Assembly: GCF_019195455.1 (NCBI RefSeq)
Contig: NZ_JAIMBW010000001.1
Span: 2,232,001-2,296,000 of the forward strand
Source of the DNA: Gymnodinialimonas phycosphaerae
Lineage (GTDB): Bacteria > Pseudomonadota > Alphaproteobacteria > Rhodobacterales > Rhodobacteraceae
Direction: 5' to 3'
Length of the DNA stretch: 64,000 nt
The position numbers and the translations under genes are program-made. Positions 34,778 through 43,316 of the stretch are shown here, piece after piece. The notes beneath the pieces are model-generated. The model saw nothing but the letters and a program-made list of their open reading frames with translations. It made no database searches and was not told where the DNA came from. Each line of letters begins with the position of its first letter. The stretch's first letter is position 1.

Positions 34778-36223
34778 ATGGAACCAATTACGATTGGCCT
34801 CTACGTAACCGGCGGCTTGCTGGTATTCGTCATCCTTGGCATGCGCGTGGCCTTTGCGGCGGGCATGGCAGGGCTTATCGGCCTGATCTGGATCTTCTGG
34901 ATGCGGCGCGATTTCGGCGCAGATGACTTGGGATGGGCCGTAGGCGTAGCCGTGCAGACGGCGGGCCAGGTGCCCCACGCCAAGGTGGCCAGTCAGGCCC
35001 TGTCCCTGATCCCCACGTTTATCCTTATCGGCTACATGGCCTACTACGCCGGCCTGACCAAGGCCCTGTTCGAGGCTGCAAAACGCTGGATCGCCTGGGT
35101 GCCGGGGGGGCTTGCCGTCTCTACCGTCTTCGCAACGGCGGGCTTTGCTGCCGTCTCGGGCGCCTCAGTCGCCACCTCCGCCGTCTTCGCCCGCATCGCC
35201 ATCCCCGAGATGTTGAAGATCGGCTACGACAAGCGCTTCGCGGCAGGCGTCGTCGCGGCGGGCGGCACGCTGGCTTCGCTGATCCCGCCCTCGGCCATCC
35301 TCGTGATCTACGCCATCATCGTGGAGCAGGACGTGGGGATGCTGTTGCTGGCAGGCTTCATTCCAGGCGCCTTTTCGGCCCTGATCTATGGGTTGATCAT
35401 CATCGGCCTCGCGCTTTCGATCAAGAACTTCGGCCCGCCCGTAAAGGGCTTCACCTGGGGCGAAAGGTTCAGCGCACTGCTGCCCGCGCTACCGATTGTG
35501 GCGGTTGTCGTGATCATCCTCTTCTTCGTCTACAACCCGATCCCCGCCGAGGCGACAATCGCGGGGCGCACGATCAACATCCCCTTCGGTGGCGACAGCT
35601 GGGGCACACCCACCGAGGGTGGGGCGATCGGCGCTTTCATCGTCTTTCTCATGGCGCTGGTGCGCGGCATGCGCTGGCCCGAATTCCGCGACGCGCTGAT
35701 TGAGACGGCGAAACTGTCGGTGATGATCTTCACGATCATCTGGGGCGTGCTGATCTATGTCCGGTTCCTTGGCTTTGCCGAACTTCCTGCCGCCTTCTCC
35801 GACTGGATCACCAGCTTGACGGTGTCCCCGATGCTGATCCTCGTGTGCATTCTTCTCGCCTATGCCGTCCTGGGCATGTTCATGGACGCCATCGGTATGC
35901 TGCTGTTGACCCTGCCCGTCGTCTTCCCCGCCGTCATGGCGCTTAACGGGGGGATCGACGTCTCCGCCGCCGACAGCACCTTTGGCATGTCCGGGCCGAT
36001 GTGTGCGATCTGGTTCGGGATCCTGGTGGTCAAAATGGCCGAGTTCTGCCTGATCACGCCGCCCATCGGCCTCAATTGCTTCGTCGTTGCAGGCGTGCGC
36101 GATGACCTGACGGTGCAAGACGTGTTCCGAGGCGTCACACCGTTCTTCATCGCCGATGCCATCACCATCGCGCTATTGGTAACGTTCCCATGGATCGTGC
36201 TCTGGCTTCCCAGTCAGGTATAG
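34778..36223 (+). CDS. dctM: TRAP transporter large permease DctM
   Basis: 481 residues, about 13 helices. Signature strings: 'LSLIPTFILIGYMAYYAGL', 'FAAVSGASVATSAVFARIAIPEM', 'AAGGTLASLIPPSAILVIYAI', 'GMFMDAIGMLLLTLPVVFP' and 'CLITPPIGLNCFVVAGV'. I start at ATG 34778, 11 bp after dctQ; the open frame reaches 240 bp further back, inside dctQ, without similarity. Uses an ion gradient to import the acid handed over by DctP. Confidence 0.95.
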   Translation: MEPITIGLYVTGGLLVFVILGMRVAFAAGMAGLIGLIWIFWMRRDFGADDLGWAVGVAVQTAGQVPHAKVASQALSLIPTFILIGYMAYYAGLTKALFEAAKRWIAWVPGGLAVSTVFATAGFAAVSGASVATSAVFARIAIPEMLKIGYDKRFAAGVVAAGGTLASLIPPSAILVIYAIIVEQDVGMLLLAGFIPGAFSALIYGLIIIGLALSIKNFGPPVKGFTWGERFSALLPALPIVAVVVIILFFVYNPIPAEATIAGRTINIPFGGDSWGTPTEGGAIGAFIVFLMALVRGMRWPEFRDALIETAKLSVMIFTIIWGVLIYVRFLGFAELPAAFSDWITSLTVSPMLILVCILLAYAVLGMFMDAIGMLLLTLPVVFPAVMALNGGIDVSAADSTFGMSGPMCAIWFGILVVKMAEFCLITPPIGLNCFVVAGVRDDLTVQDVFRGVTPFFIADAITIALLVTFPWIVLWLPSQV

Positions 36224-36292
36224 CCGCGTGCTGCATCCTCTTGTTGTCGGTGATCGCGCGGCCTATGCGGTGGGGAAAGTGAAGGACCCCCC

Positions 36293-37189
36293 ATGGCACA
36301 ATCGCAAGACGACGACACACCGGCCGGCTTCGCCTACGCGGTCAGCGCATATGTGCTTTGGGGCGGATTGCCGATCTACCTCAAGGCGTTGTCCCATATC
36401 TCTCCGATGGAGATCGTTGCCCATCGGGTGATCTGGTCGCTGCCGATTATCGGCGTGCTGATCTGGGTCACGGGTCGCACCGCGGACCTGAAAGTCGCGC
36501 TGCGCACGCCACGCTTGATGGCCATGGCGGCGCTGACAGCGCTGTTCATCTCGGTGAACTGGGGGGTCTACATCTGGGCCATCGCCAATGAGCGCGCTTT
36601 GGATGGCGCCCTTGGTTACTACATCAACCCCCTCTTCAGCATATTCCTGGGCGCGGTCTTGCTTGGTGAGCGCCTCAGCCGCCTACAATGGGCTGCCGTC
36701 GCCCTGGCCGCGCTTGCAGTCGTCGTCCTAACCGTCGAGGAAGGCCGCCTGCCCTGGGTCGCGCTGGCCCTGATGCTAAGTTGGGGCGGCTACGCCTTTT
36801 GCAAACGCAAGCTGCCTGTCGGCCCCAACCAGGGATTCTTTCTTGAAGTTGCGCTCCTATGCGTGCCTGCATTTGCTTACGTGACATGGCTTGGCGCAAC
36901 GGGCAGCGGCAGCTTCCTTGTCGGCGTGCCTTGGGACAGCTGGCTTCTGGTGGGCTGCGGGTTGGTCACGGCGGTCCCACTGATCCTTTACGTGAATGGC
37001 GCCAAACTCTTGCGCCTCAGCACCATCGGCATCCTGCAATACATTGCGCCCACCCTGATTTTCCTCGTCGCGGTGTTCCTCTTCAACGAGCCCTTCGGCT
37101 CCGCCCGCATGATCGCCTTCCCGATGATCTGGGCGGCACTGGTGCTCTATTCCGTGGCCCTGTTCCGCCAGTCCCGCAGGCCCACGTGA
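36293..37189 (+). CDS. rarD: RarD-type EamA transporter
   Basis: 298 residues with ten helices arranged as two EamA repeats. RarD features: 'AVSAYVLWGGLPIYLKALSHI', 'MEIVAHRVIWSLP', 'NWGVYIWAIANERALDGALGYYINPLF' and 'LLRLSTIGILQYIAPTLIFLVAVFLF'. The family is linked to chloramphenicol sensitivity and metabolite export; the substrate is not defined. Stands 69 bp after dctM. Confidence 0.9.
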   Translation: MAQSQDDDTPAGFAYAVSAYVLWGGLPIYLKALSHISPMEIVAHRVIWSLPIIGVLIWVTGRTADLKVALRTPRLMAMAALTALFISVNWGVYIWAIANERALDGALGYYINPLFSIFLGAVLLGERLSRLQWAAVALAALAVVVLTVEEGRLPWVALALMLSWGGYAFCKRKLPVGPNQGFFLEVALLCVPAFAYVTWLGATGSGSFLVGVPWDSWLLVGCGLVTAVPLILYVNGAKLLRLSTIGILQYIAPTLIFLVAVFLFNEPFGSARMIAFPMIWAALVLYSVALFRQSRRPT

Positions 37190-37242
37190 CAGGGTAGAAT
37201 TCTGCCTTGTTTTCCGTGTGCGCCGACATTAGACGGGTCAAC

Positions 37243-37332
37243 GGAGACGTGGCCGAGTGGTCGAAGGCGCTCCCCTGCTAAGGGAGTAACGGGGAAACTC
37301 GTTCGAGGGTTCGAATCCCTTCGTCTCCGCCA
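37243..37332 (+). tRNA. tRNA-Ser(GCT)
   Basis: A 90-base class-II tRNA with CCA encoded (37330-37332). Acceptor GGAGACG/CGTCTCC; anticodon stem CTCCC/GGGAG enclosing CTGCTAA with anticodon GCT at 37277-37279; long variable arm; T-arm 'GAGGGTTCGAATCCCTT'. The 3' end is followed 39 bp later by a tyrosine integrase gene, so it is the probable attachment site of the element. Confidence 0.97.
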
Positions 37333-37371
37333 CCACACTTAACGTGTTGTTATCAAGAGGTTTTTTAGGCG

Positions 37372-38816
37372 ATGTCCAACGGCTTGTTGTCCAGCATGGA
37401 CCACAGAAAGGCCGAGAAAGACCTCATGCGCTACCTTGTTCAGCCTCGCGGCCCCGGCAAGAGCTGGGTGTTCCGCATGGCGACCCCCCTAGCTCTCGTG
37501 GGCGTTCCGAACCCATGGGATGGGAAACCACTCGCGAAAGAGATCAAGAGAGGGCTGGGCACCCGCCACCTTCCTGAAGCCCGCACCCGTCGTGACGTTG
37601 TGTTGGCCGACATCCGTAGGCTTCAAGTCAGCTTGAGCGATGGTGAGGCTTTCTCGCTAGCCTCCGCAGTTCAGTGGCGTGAGACGATCTTGACTGATCA
37701 GGCCGAGGCACAGGCCCAAGGTGATGGCCACAACGTCGGCTCGGAGTTCGTGCTGGCCGACAAGCTCGAGCAGGCTGAGGCCGCTGGCTTCCCTCGGGAC
37801 CAGCTCAAGCGCTTCGCTCGTGTAGCCACCGGGAAGGGCTTCCCCCTCGACCTAGCCCATGCGCAGTACGTGAAGGCTCGTCGCCCAGCCAACCCGTACG
37901 GCTACGCCCCTCTCAAGCGAGCCACAGTCGCCAACCTCGACACCGCAATGAAGCACCTTCGCGCGTTCCTCCACGACGAGGCGAAGACAGCCTGCATGGA
38001 AGACTTGACGCCAGAGCTTGCCCAGCGTTTCCGGGATGAGTACCTCCCATCCGTTCCCAACAATCGCAACCCTCGGGGTCTCTCCGCGCAGACGGTTGCC
38101 AAAAACGTCAACCTACTCAAGCAAGTCTGGGTGTGGGCCATTGGTGAGGGACATCTTGGGAGGAAGGCCAGAAACCCGTGGGAGTTTCGCAAGGGCCTGA
38201 GGCGCACCGTCAACAAGCGTGAAAAGGTCCGTGAAGATTACCAGCCACACGAGTTTAGCGCCCTTCTGAAGGCCACTACACGCGGCTCGAGAGAGGGAGA
38301 CATCCTCCGCCTCGCAATCGCATCAGGTTACCGTGCTGACGAACTCGCCACGCTCTCCATCGACGAAGTGAAGGCAGACGGTTCCGGCTTCTCTCTTGCG
38401 CAGGGCAAGACCAGCAACGCCAAGCGGTTCATCCCTCTAGTCGATGACGCCAAAGAGCTGCGACAGCCCGTTTGGAGACTTACGGCACATCGGGTAGGCT
38501 ATTCCTCGAATGGCCCATCAGGCCTGCCTCAGGGAAGGCTGCTGCCGTCTCTCAGTGGTTCACCCGCTTTTGCCGCAAAGTGCTGGGACCTGAGACCGAT
38601 GGACGCCTCGCTCTCCATTCCACCCGTCACACTTGGATGACCGTCGCCCACCGTACCCGCGTTCTTGAAGAAGACATCAACGAGCTTGGTGGATGGGCCG
38701 GGAAGCGCGGGTCAAACGCCGACTATGACCATGGCTTGCTTGAGGAGCAGCTGGTGGAGGCTCAGGGGATGGTGTGGTCGGGACTGAAGCGAGGCGGCTA
38801 CCTCGACGGGTTCTGA
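37372..38816 (+). pseudogene. Tyrosine-recombinase integrase, frameshifted
   Basis: The N-terminal frame (37372 to about 38470) encodes the arm/core-binding domain ('LKRATVANLDTAMKHLRAFLHDE', 'LSAQTVAKNVNLLKQVWVWAI') and the first catalytic Arg ('IASGYRADELATLSIDEV'). The remaining catalytic residues lie in another frame from about 38472: 'LHSTRHTWMTVAH' (HxxR) and the Tyr in 'RGSNADYDHGLL', ending at 38816. A one-base deletion near 38466-38475 explains the change of frame. Without recoding, the protein lacks HxxR and Tyr and should be inactive. Restored length would be about 481 residues, usual for integrases of tRNA-borne elements. Confidence 0.85.
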
Positions 38817-38821
38817 CATGA

Positions 38822-39157
38822 CTAAAAGCGAGCATCACCGTCTATGGGGTCACGAAGTCGGTCAAATTCGGCCACGACTGTGTATGGCCACGTCACGTCC
38901 AAGCCTTCCCACAGATTTCGAGTTTCCACGATACGAGCTTCAGACCAACACCCCCTGAACACAAACGGTGATGCTGGGCGAGGAAACAATAACTCCCTCT
39001 CAACTCGCTCTGCCAGCACGTAGCATACGTGGCTTTCGCTCTCCCCTTCACCGAAACGTGGGACGAACTCTCTGAACGGATCACTTTCGTTCGATATCCT
39101 ACCCACCATCAGACCGACTGCGAATACAGCTGCGATCAGTATCACTTCGCGCTTCAC
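38822..39157 (-). CDS. Small exported or membrane-anchored hypothetical protein
   Basis: 111 residues starting with 'MKREVILIAAVFAVGLMVGRIS', a signal anchor, then a soluble domain with two cysteines ('SHVCYVLAERVERELLFP', 'VFRGCWSEARIVETRNLWEGL'). Its stop lies 6 bp from the integrase end on the opposite strand, so it belongs to the inserted element. No family recognised; base composition is less GC-rich than neighbouring core genes. Confidence 0.5.
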   Translation of the reverse strand: MKREVILIAAVFAVGLMVGRISNESDPFREFVPRFGEGESESHVCYVLAERVERELLFPRPASPFVFRGCWSEARIVETRNLWEGLDVTWPYTVVAEFDRLRDPIDGDARF

Positions 39158-39227
39158 GTTGGGTTGCCCCCCGTTTGTTTACATGTACAAATAGTGAGAG
39201 ACAGAGACGCAAGACAGCGCCCAGCGC

Positions 39228-39515
39228 CTAATTCCCTAGTACTCGGTAGACCGACGTCCTTGCAATCCCCAGCGCCGATGCAATCTCCGTCGCGCCCATG
39301 CCTTCCACATACCGCATCCGTCTTACCTCGTCCACGTCGACAGACGGCTTCCTCCCTTTGTAGACCCCCTTAGCCTTAGCCTTGGCGATCCCCTCTAGTT
39401 GCCTCTCCCGGCGTAGGTTTGTCTCAAACTCTGCGAACACGCCCAACATCTGGAAGAACGCCTTGCCTGCTGCGTCGCTCGTATCCACTGACTGCTCCGT
39501 CGCCATCAGCGCCAC
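39228..39515 (-). pseudogene. Serine recombinase (invertase/resolvase), C-terminal fragment
   Basis: 95 codons homologous to the second half of Pin/Hin-type recombinases: 'AGKAFFQMLGVFAEFETNLRRERQLEGIAKAKAKG' (end of catalytic domain and E helix), 'YKGRKPSVDVDEVRRM', then the HTH 'MGATEIASALGIARTSVYRVL'. The catalytic Ser and Arg region that should precede it is gone; coding similarity stops abruptly at about 39515. Remnant of an invertase or transposon resolvase inside the element. Confidence 0.85.
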
Positions 39516-39520
39516 ACACG

Positions 39521-39610
39521 GGCGAGGAGGCGTGGCTTTACACCTCTGGCGGGGACAGCGGTTATTTGATTGTCAACTGGGACGACCCCTATCAGGTGCT
39601 GGATACCTAG
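39521..39610 (+). other. Possible C-terminal coding remnant
   Basis: A short open stretch, 'GEEAWLYTSGGDSGYLIVN' and onward to a TAG at 39608-39610, has protein-like composition and sits exactly where the recombinase fragment breaks off. It could be the tail of a gene cut by the element's insertion or deletion. Family not recognised. Confidence 0.3.
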
Positions 39611-39681
39611 GTGCCCATTACGAATACGGGTACGGCGCGCGCAAACCTGAGTCCGCACGCGCCGTTTTCGGTCAGGGGGCC

Positions 39682-40824
39682 TTACGCCGCCGCAATCCGC
39701 TTCTTGGGGTCGTAGAACGGACGCTCTACAACAATCGCCTTGCTCGGGCCGGACGTTGTGACAACCTCCACCTCGGCACCCAGCACCGCCACATCGACCG
39801 CGACCATTGCCAGTGCAATGTTCTTCTCAAGGCGCGGTGAATAGACCGCCGACGTGACCTTGCCGATCGATTCTCCGCCCTGGTTGACCTTCCAGAAGGT
39901 TGTGTTCGGCCCGTTCAATGGATCGCAATCAATGATCAGGCCCACTTGCTTGCGCGTCGGGCCTTCTTCCTTGATGCGGTGCAGCGCGGCCTTGCCGATG
40001 AACTCAGCGTCCATTTCGAGGTTCACAAGGCGATCCAAGCCCAACTCGTAGGGGTTTGTATGGATGTCCGCATCGGCGTGATACGACAGCATGCCTCCTT
40101 CGATCCGACGGATGGATGACGTGTGACCCGGCTTGAGCCCGTGCTGCATGCCAGCCGCCATGATCTTCTCCCACAGCAGGTCCCCCTTCGAGCCATCGCG
40201 CAGGTAAAGCTCAAAGCCCAACTCGCTTGACCAGCCGGTGCGCGACACCAACAGCGGGATCCCATCCAGATCAACCGCGCGCAACCAATAGTATTTCAGG
40301 TCCTTGATGCTATCGCCGAACAGCTCCTGCATGATCAGGCCCGACTTCGGACCCTGAAGTTGCAGCGGCGAGACATCGGGTTCACCGATCTGCACGTCGA
40401 GGCCGGAATGCACGGCAACGCCCTGCGCCCACAGTAGGATGTCGCTGTCGGCCAACGAGATCCAGAACTGGTTTTCAGCAAGGCGCAACAGGATCGGATC
40501 GTTCAGGATGCCGCCATCTGCATTGGTGATAAGGACATATTTGCACTGCCCCACAGCCATCTTGGAAAGATCGCGAGGGGTCAGCATCTGGACGAATTCA
40601 GCGGCATCCGGACCGGTGATCTCGACCTGGCGTTCAACGGCCACATCACACAGGATCGCCTCGTTCACGAGGTTCCAGAAGTTTTGCACCGGGTCGCCAA
40701 AGTCACGCGGGATATACATATGATTGTAAACAGAAAAACCCTTGGCGCCCCAACGGACTGTTGCATCGAAATATGGAGATTTGCGGATTTGCGTGCCGAA
40801 GCCGAAGCCGTCTGTTTGTGTCAT
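39682..40824 (-). CDS. GcvT/DmdA-family aminomethyltransferase-like protein
   Basis: 380 residues of the folate-dependent GcvT superfamily. The order 'VYNHMYIPRDFGDPV', 'VERQVEITGPDAAEFVQMLT', 'LNDPILLRLAENQFWISLAD', 'EPDVSPLQLQGPKSG' and 'SRTGWSSELGFELYL' closely tracks dimethylsulfoniopropionate demethylase (DmdA) as I recall it. DmdA moves a methyl group from DMSP to tetrahydrofolate, a hallmark of marine Rhodobacterales. Divergent DmdA-like paralogues are common, so the exact substrate is uncertain and I give no gene symbol. An Lrp regulator lies upstream on the same strand. Confidence 0.8.
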   Translation of the reverse strand: MTQTDGFGFGTQIRKSPYFDATVRWGAKGFSVYNHMYIPRDFGDPVQNFWNLVNEAILCDVAVERQVEITGPDAAEFVQMLTPRDLSKMAVGQCKYVLITNADGGILNDPILLRLAENQFWISLADSDILLWAQGVAVHSGLDVQIGEPDVSPLQLQGPKSGLIMQELFGDSIKDLKYYWLRAVDLDGIPLLVSRTGWSSELGFELYLRDGSKGDLLWEKIMAAGMQHGLKPGHTSSIRRIEGGMLSYHADADIHTNPYELGLDRLVNLEMDAEFIGKAALHRIKEEGPTRKQVGLIIDCDPLNGPNTTFWKVNQGGESIGKVTSAVYSPRLEKNIALAMVAVDVAVLGAEVEVVTTSGPSKAIVVERPFYDPKKRIAAA

Positions 40825-40930
40825 GTTTTCGCCCTTATAGCAGGTGGCCTGACAGACCCGTGACGTATTGAAACCTGACGATGATTTTGATTGAAGACCT
40901 ATGCGGATAGGGACTGAAAACGAACGTCCA

Positions 40931-40978
40931 TCAGACCGTTCAGACTGATTGTCGACCCAAGGTCAGACCGTTCAGACT
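40931..40978. promoter_or_regulatory. Pair of 16-bp direct repeats upstream of the DmdA-like gene
   Basis: TCAGACCGTTCAGACT occurs exactly twice (40931-40946 and 40963-40978), 32 bp apart start to start, about three helical turns. Each copy contains TCAGAC twice. They lie in the 160-bp gap between the Lrp gene and the DmdA-like gene. Same-face repeats suit a multimeric regulator such as Lrp. Confidence 0.6.
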
Positions 40979-40984
40979 TTGGAG

Positions 40985-41476
40985 CTATTTCAGAGCCTTG
41001 CCTGCAAGTTTGGCTATGTTCGGCTGGCTTGCCTTGACCTGATGGGTCGCGATGTACGTCATATAGCGTTCAATCGAGAGGTCGGATGACCGCATCATAT
41101 CCATGATTGCCTGGAATTCCGCCAAACTGCTTGTGACCACTTTCATCACGTAATCCATTCCACCACCTGTCGCGATGCAATCGGTCACTTCATCCAGCTT
41201 GCGGATGTAATCTTCAAACCGGTCGAACTCTGACTGGCGATGAGAACTGAGCGAGACGGTCACGATCACTTGAGTAAAATCGACGATGCGCTCCAATGCC
41301 AGATCGGCGCGGTAGCCGCGGATATAGCCCGCAGTCTTCAGCCGGTCCAAACGCGCCCAACAAGGGGTCGGCGACAAATTCACCAGCTCAGCCAGACGCG
41401 TCTTGCTCAATTGCCCATGCTGCTGGACGGCGCCCAGAATGCGAATGTCTGTGGCATCCAGGCCAAGCTTTTTCAT
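40985..41476 (-). CDS. Lrp/AsnC-family transcriptional regulator
   Basis: 163 residues from ATG 41476 ('MKKLGLDATDIRILGAVQQH'); the frame is open upstream but that part lacks coding character. HTH 'LSKTRLAELVNLSPTPCWARLDRLKTAGYIRGYRADL' then the effector domain 'TQVIVTVSLSSH', 'TDCIATGGGMDYVMKVVTSS', 'YMTYIATHQVK'. Most likely regulates the DmdA-like gene 160 bp downstream through the 16-bp repeats. Confidence 0.88.
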   Translation of the reverse strand: MKKLGLDATDIRILGAVQQHGQLSKTRLAELVNLSPTPCWARLDRLKTAGYIRGYRADLALERIVDFTQVIVTVSLSSHRQSEFDRFEDYIRKLDEVTDCIATGGGMDYVMKVVTSSLAEFQAIMDMMRSSDLSIERYMTYIATHQVKASQPNIAKLAGKALK

Positions 41477-42000
41477 GTGCGTGGTTCTTTCACTTAACCG
41501 AAGTGAAGGTTGTCTAAAACTTCGGTCGATGACCTTACATTCCAATCTCAGGCAATTCTCCGGCGCTGACACACGCCTTTCCGACCTATTCCCCCACAAT
41601 AGCGCCAACAAAACCAAGCCGCGTTGCGTCTCAACCAAGACATTGCGGCCAAGGTTGCTGCCGAAGGAAAGCGGAAGCGGTGCGTGAAAACGATCCACAC
41701 AAGGCAGCGTGACCTCTGAAAGCGTTGGGCGGAGAGCCGTCCCTCGAGCCGATTTAATCGACGGGCCTTGTCCGCAGCGCCGCCGTTCAAGCGACTGAAT
41801 TGCAGCAAGAAGCACCAATGGAAGCAGTACGGAGGCTACGGCGCAGCGTGCAACGATGACGTGCCGGTCAGCATTGGGCCTGCCATGACGTCGAAGACCG
41901 TTCGTCCAATGGGCACGTCTTGGCACTATCGGAGGCCCGTGCGAGCCCTTTATGCCGGCGTTTGCGGCGTTCTCCGAAGGACGCCATTGCAGCAACCCCT
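41477..42000. other. Intergenic stretch, nothing recognised
   Basis: 524 bp between the Lrp start and the TetR stop. Several open frames cross it on both strands but none shows domain similarity or consistent codon use, and none continues from a neighbour. It must hold the Lrp promoter. Possibly relics of lost genes; I cannot name one. Confidence 0.5.
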
Positions 42001-42603
42001 TCAGGCCTTCCTGATCACCGAAAGCGCGAGAGTAAGTGAGCTTCTGATTCCAGCAAGATCTTCCTGTGTGGCGCGCTGCGTCAGCGCCAGCCCGATTTGC
42101 TCCATCAGATATCGCGCGATCAGGGCTGTTGGTTGATCGCTGGCCCATGCCCCGGCATCCTGTTGACCCTTGAGGTATGTCTCAAAGGCATGAACGGCTG
42201 CGGCGTCAATCTCCTCGACGCGCTGACGAGTCTTTGGTCCCAGCCGATGCTTGCCCGCGCGCATCTTGTAGAACAGGCAGCCGGTTTCCAACCGTTGGTC
42301 GTTGAGGGCGAAGTCGATCAGGGCGTCCAACGTTGGGTCGAGGGCTTGATTGCGTTGCAGGATTGCAAAGAGATCTCCCAAGACCCGCTCGGCATAGCGA
42401 TCGAGGGAGGCGAGGGTCAGCCCATCCTCATTACCGAACGCACGGTAAAGCGATGGCTTTGAGATACTGGCCATCTGACAGATCGCATTTACCGACACAT
42501 CGGCGGGATCGGCCCGCTGATACGCTGACACAGCAACGTCCAGCACAGCAGCCTCATCCATGGTGCGGGGGCGACCGCGCGTCGGTTTTTCGGTGTCAGT
42601 CAC
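42001..42603 (-). CDS. TetR-family transcriptional regulator
   Basis: 200 residues: 'TRGRPRTMDEAAVLDVAVSAY' leader, HTH 'VSVNAICQMASISKPSLYRAFGNEDGL', and an all-helical effector domain with 'LETGCLFYKMRAGKHRLGPKTR'. Divergent from the membrane-protein gene at 42744 across a 140-bp gap holding two matching inverted repeats, so it probably represses itself and that gene. Ligand unknown. Confidence 0.9.
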   Translation of the reverse strand: MTDTEKPTRGRPRTMDEAAVLDVAVSAYQRADPADVSVNAICQMASISKPSLYRAFGNEDGLTLASLDRYAERVLGDLFAILQRNQALDPTLDALIDFALNDQRLETGCLFYKMRAGKHRLGPKTRQRVEEIDAAAVHAFETYLKGQQDAGAWASDQPTALIARYLMEQIGLALTQRATQEDLAGIRSSLTLALSVIRKA

Positions 42604-42611
42604 TATTTTGT

Positions 42612-42667
42612 TACCGGTTGGTATTTAATTATTGACGTCAGATCTTGTATTTTTGTACCAATAGGTA
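42612..42667. promoter_or_regulatory. Two TACC-N4-GGTA inverted repeats (TetR operator candidates)
   Basis: TACCGGTTGGTA (42612-42623) and TACCAATAGGTA (42656-42667) share the same TACC/GGTA arms and are 44 bp apart (about four helical turns). Both lie in the AT-rich gap between the TetR gene and the divergent gene, the first only 9 bp from the TetR start. Two copies of one motif in a divergent gap is good evidence for a dimeric repressor site. Confidence 0.65.
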
Positions 42668-42743
42668 TCAAACGAAGCAAGTCCCGCCTCGGGGCCTTCC
42701 GATCAGGCAAGCAAGCTCCTGCTCCCGAATGAAAGACTTCTGA

Positions 42744-43286
42744 ATGTCCAATACTACGATCTCAACAATTGGGCTGTTGCTATGCCTCGCGCCCGCCGTC
42801 GTTCACGCAGTGGAGGTCATCAGGCCACTCTGGGCAAGGTGGGTGGTGAACTGGGTTCTGCCGTTTTTTGGCCCCGGCTTGCCTCGCCCTTCCACGGCGC
42901 TCACACAAGATGACCAGACAGCCATGCTCGCCGCGGCACTCAGCACCTTGCCCGAGGAAAAAACCCAAGGCGGCGCGGATTACCTTTTCCTGATGCTTTT
43001 CGAGCAACGCCAAGGCACACTGGCCTTCATCGCCGTTGCGATTGGTGTGATTTACGGGCTGAGCCTGCCCTTGGCCGACCGCCATGCCTTGCACCTCGTC
43101 TTCGGCATCATGGCGGCGTTGTTCACGCTGGTGAACGCCAATCACGCCGGTGTCCCGTTTCTGGGCCATCACCCCAAAATCTCGCACAACGGACGGAACG
43201 TGGGCGTCGTGTTCGCGCCCTTTTGGGCTGCGGCCACGGTCTTGAACACCCTCGGCTTCGCCGCTGCCACGGCTGTCGCGATCTGA
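42744..43286 (+). CDS. Unknown integral membrane protein
   Basis: 180 residues with about four hydrophobic segments ('TISTIGLLLCLAPAVVHAVE', 'GTLAFIAVAIGVIYGLSLPL', 'ALHLVFGIMAALFTLVNA', 'PFWAAATVLNTLGFAAATAV') and His-rich loops ('NANHAGVPFLGHHPKISHNG'). No family recognised. Controlled, by position, by the divergent TetR gene; a secreted SnoaL-like protein follows 30 bp later in the same direction. Confidence 0.75.
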   Translation: MSNTTISTIGLLLCLAPAVVHAVEVIRPLWARWVVNWVLPFFGPGLPRPSTALTQDDQTAMLAAALSTLPEEKTQGGADYLFLMLFEQRQGTLAFIAVAIGVIYGLSLPLADRHALHLVFGIMAALFTLVNANHAGVPFLGHHPKISHNGRNVGVVFAPFWAAATVLNTLGFAAATAVAI

Positions 43287-43316
43287 CTTTTACCACTAGC
43301 CCAAAGGAACATCCCC

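Noticed and set aside
38466..38475. Programmed frameshift in the integrase
   Set aside because: No slippery heptamer or downstream stem is evident; a simple one-base deletion in an eroded element is more likely.
39838..39890. Second attachment copy of the tRNA-Ser end
   Set aside because: Only a short TTCTCCGCC match inside the DmdA-like coding region; not a credible attachment core.
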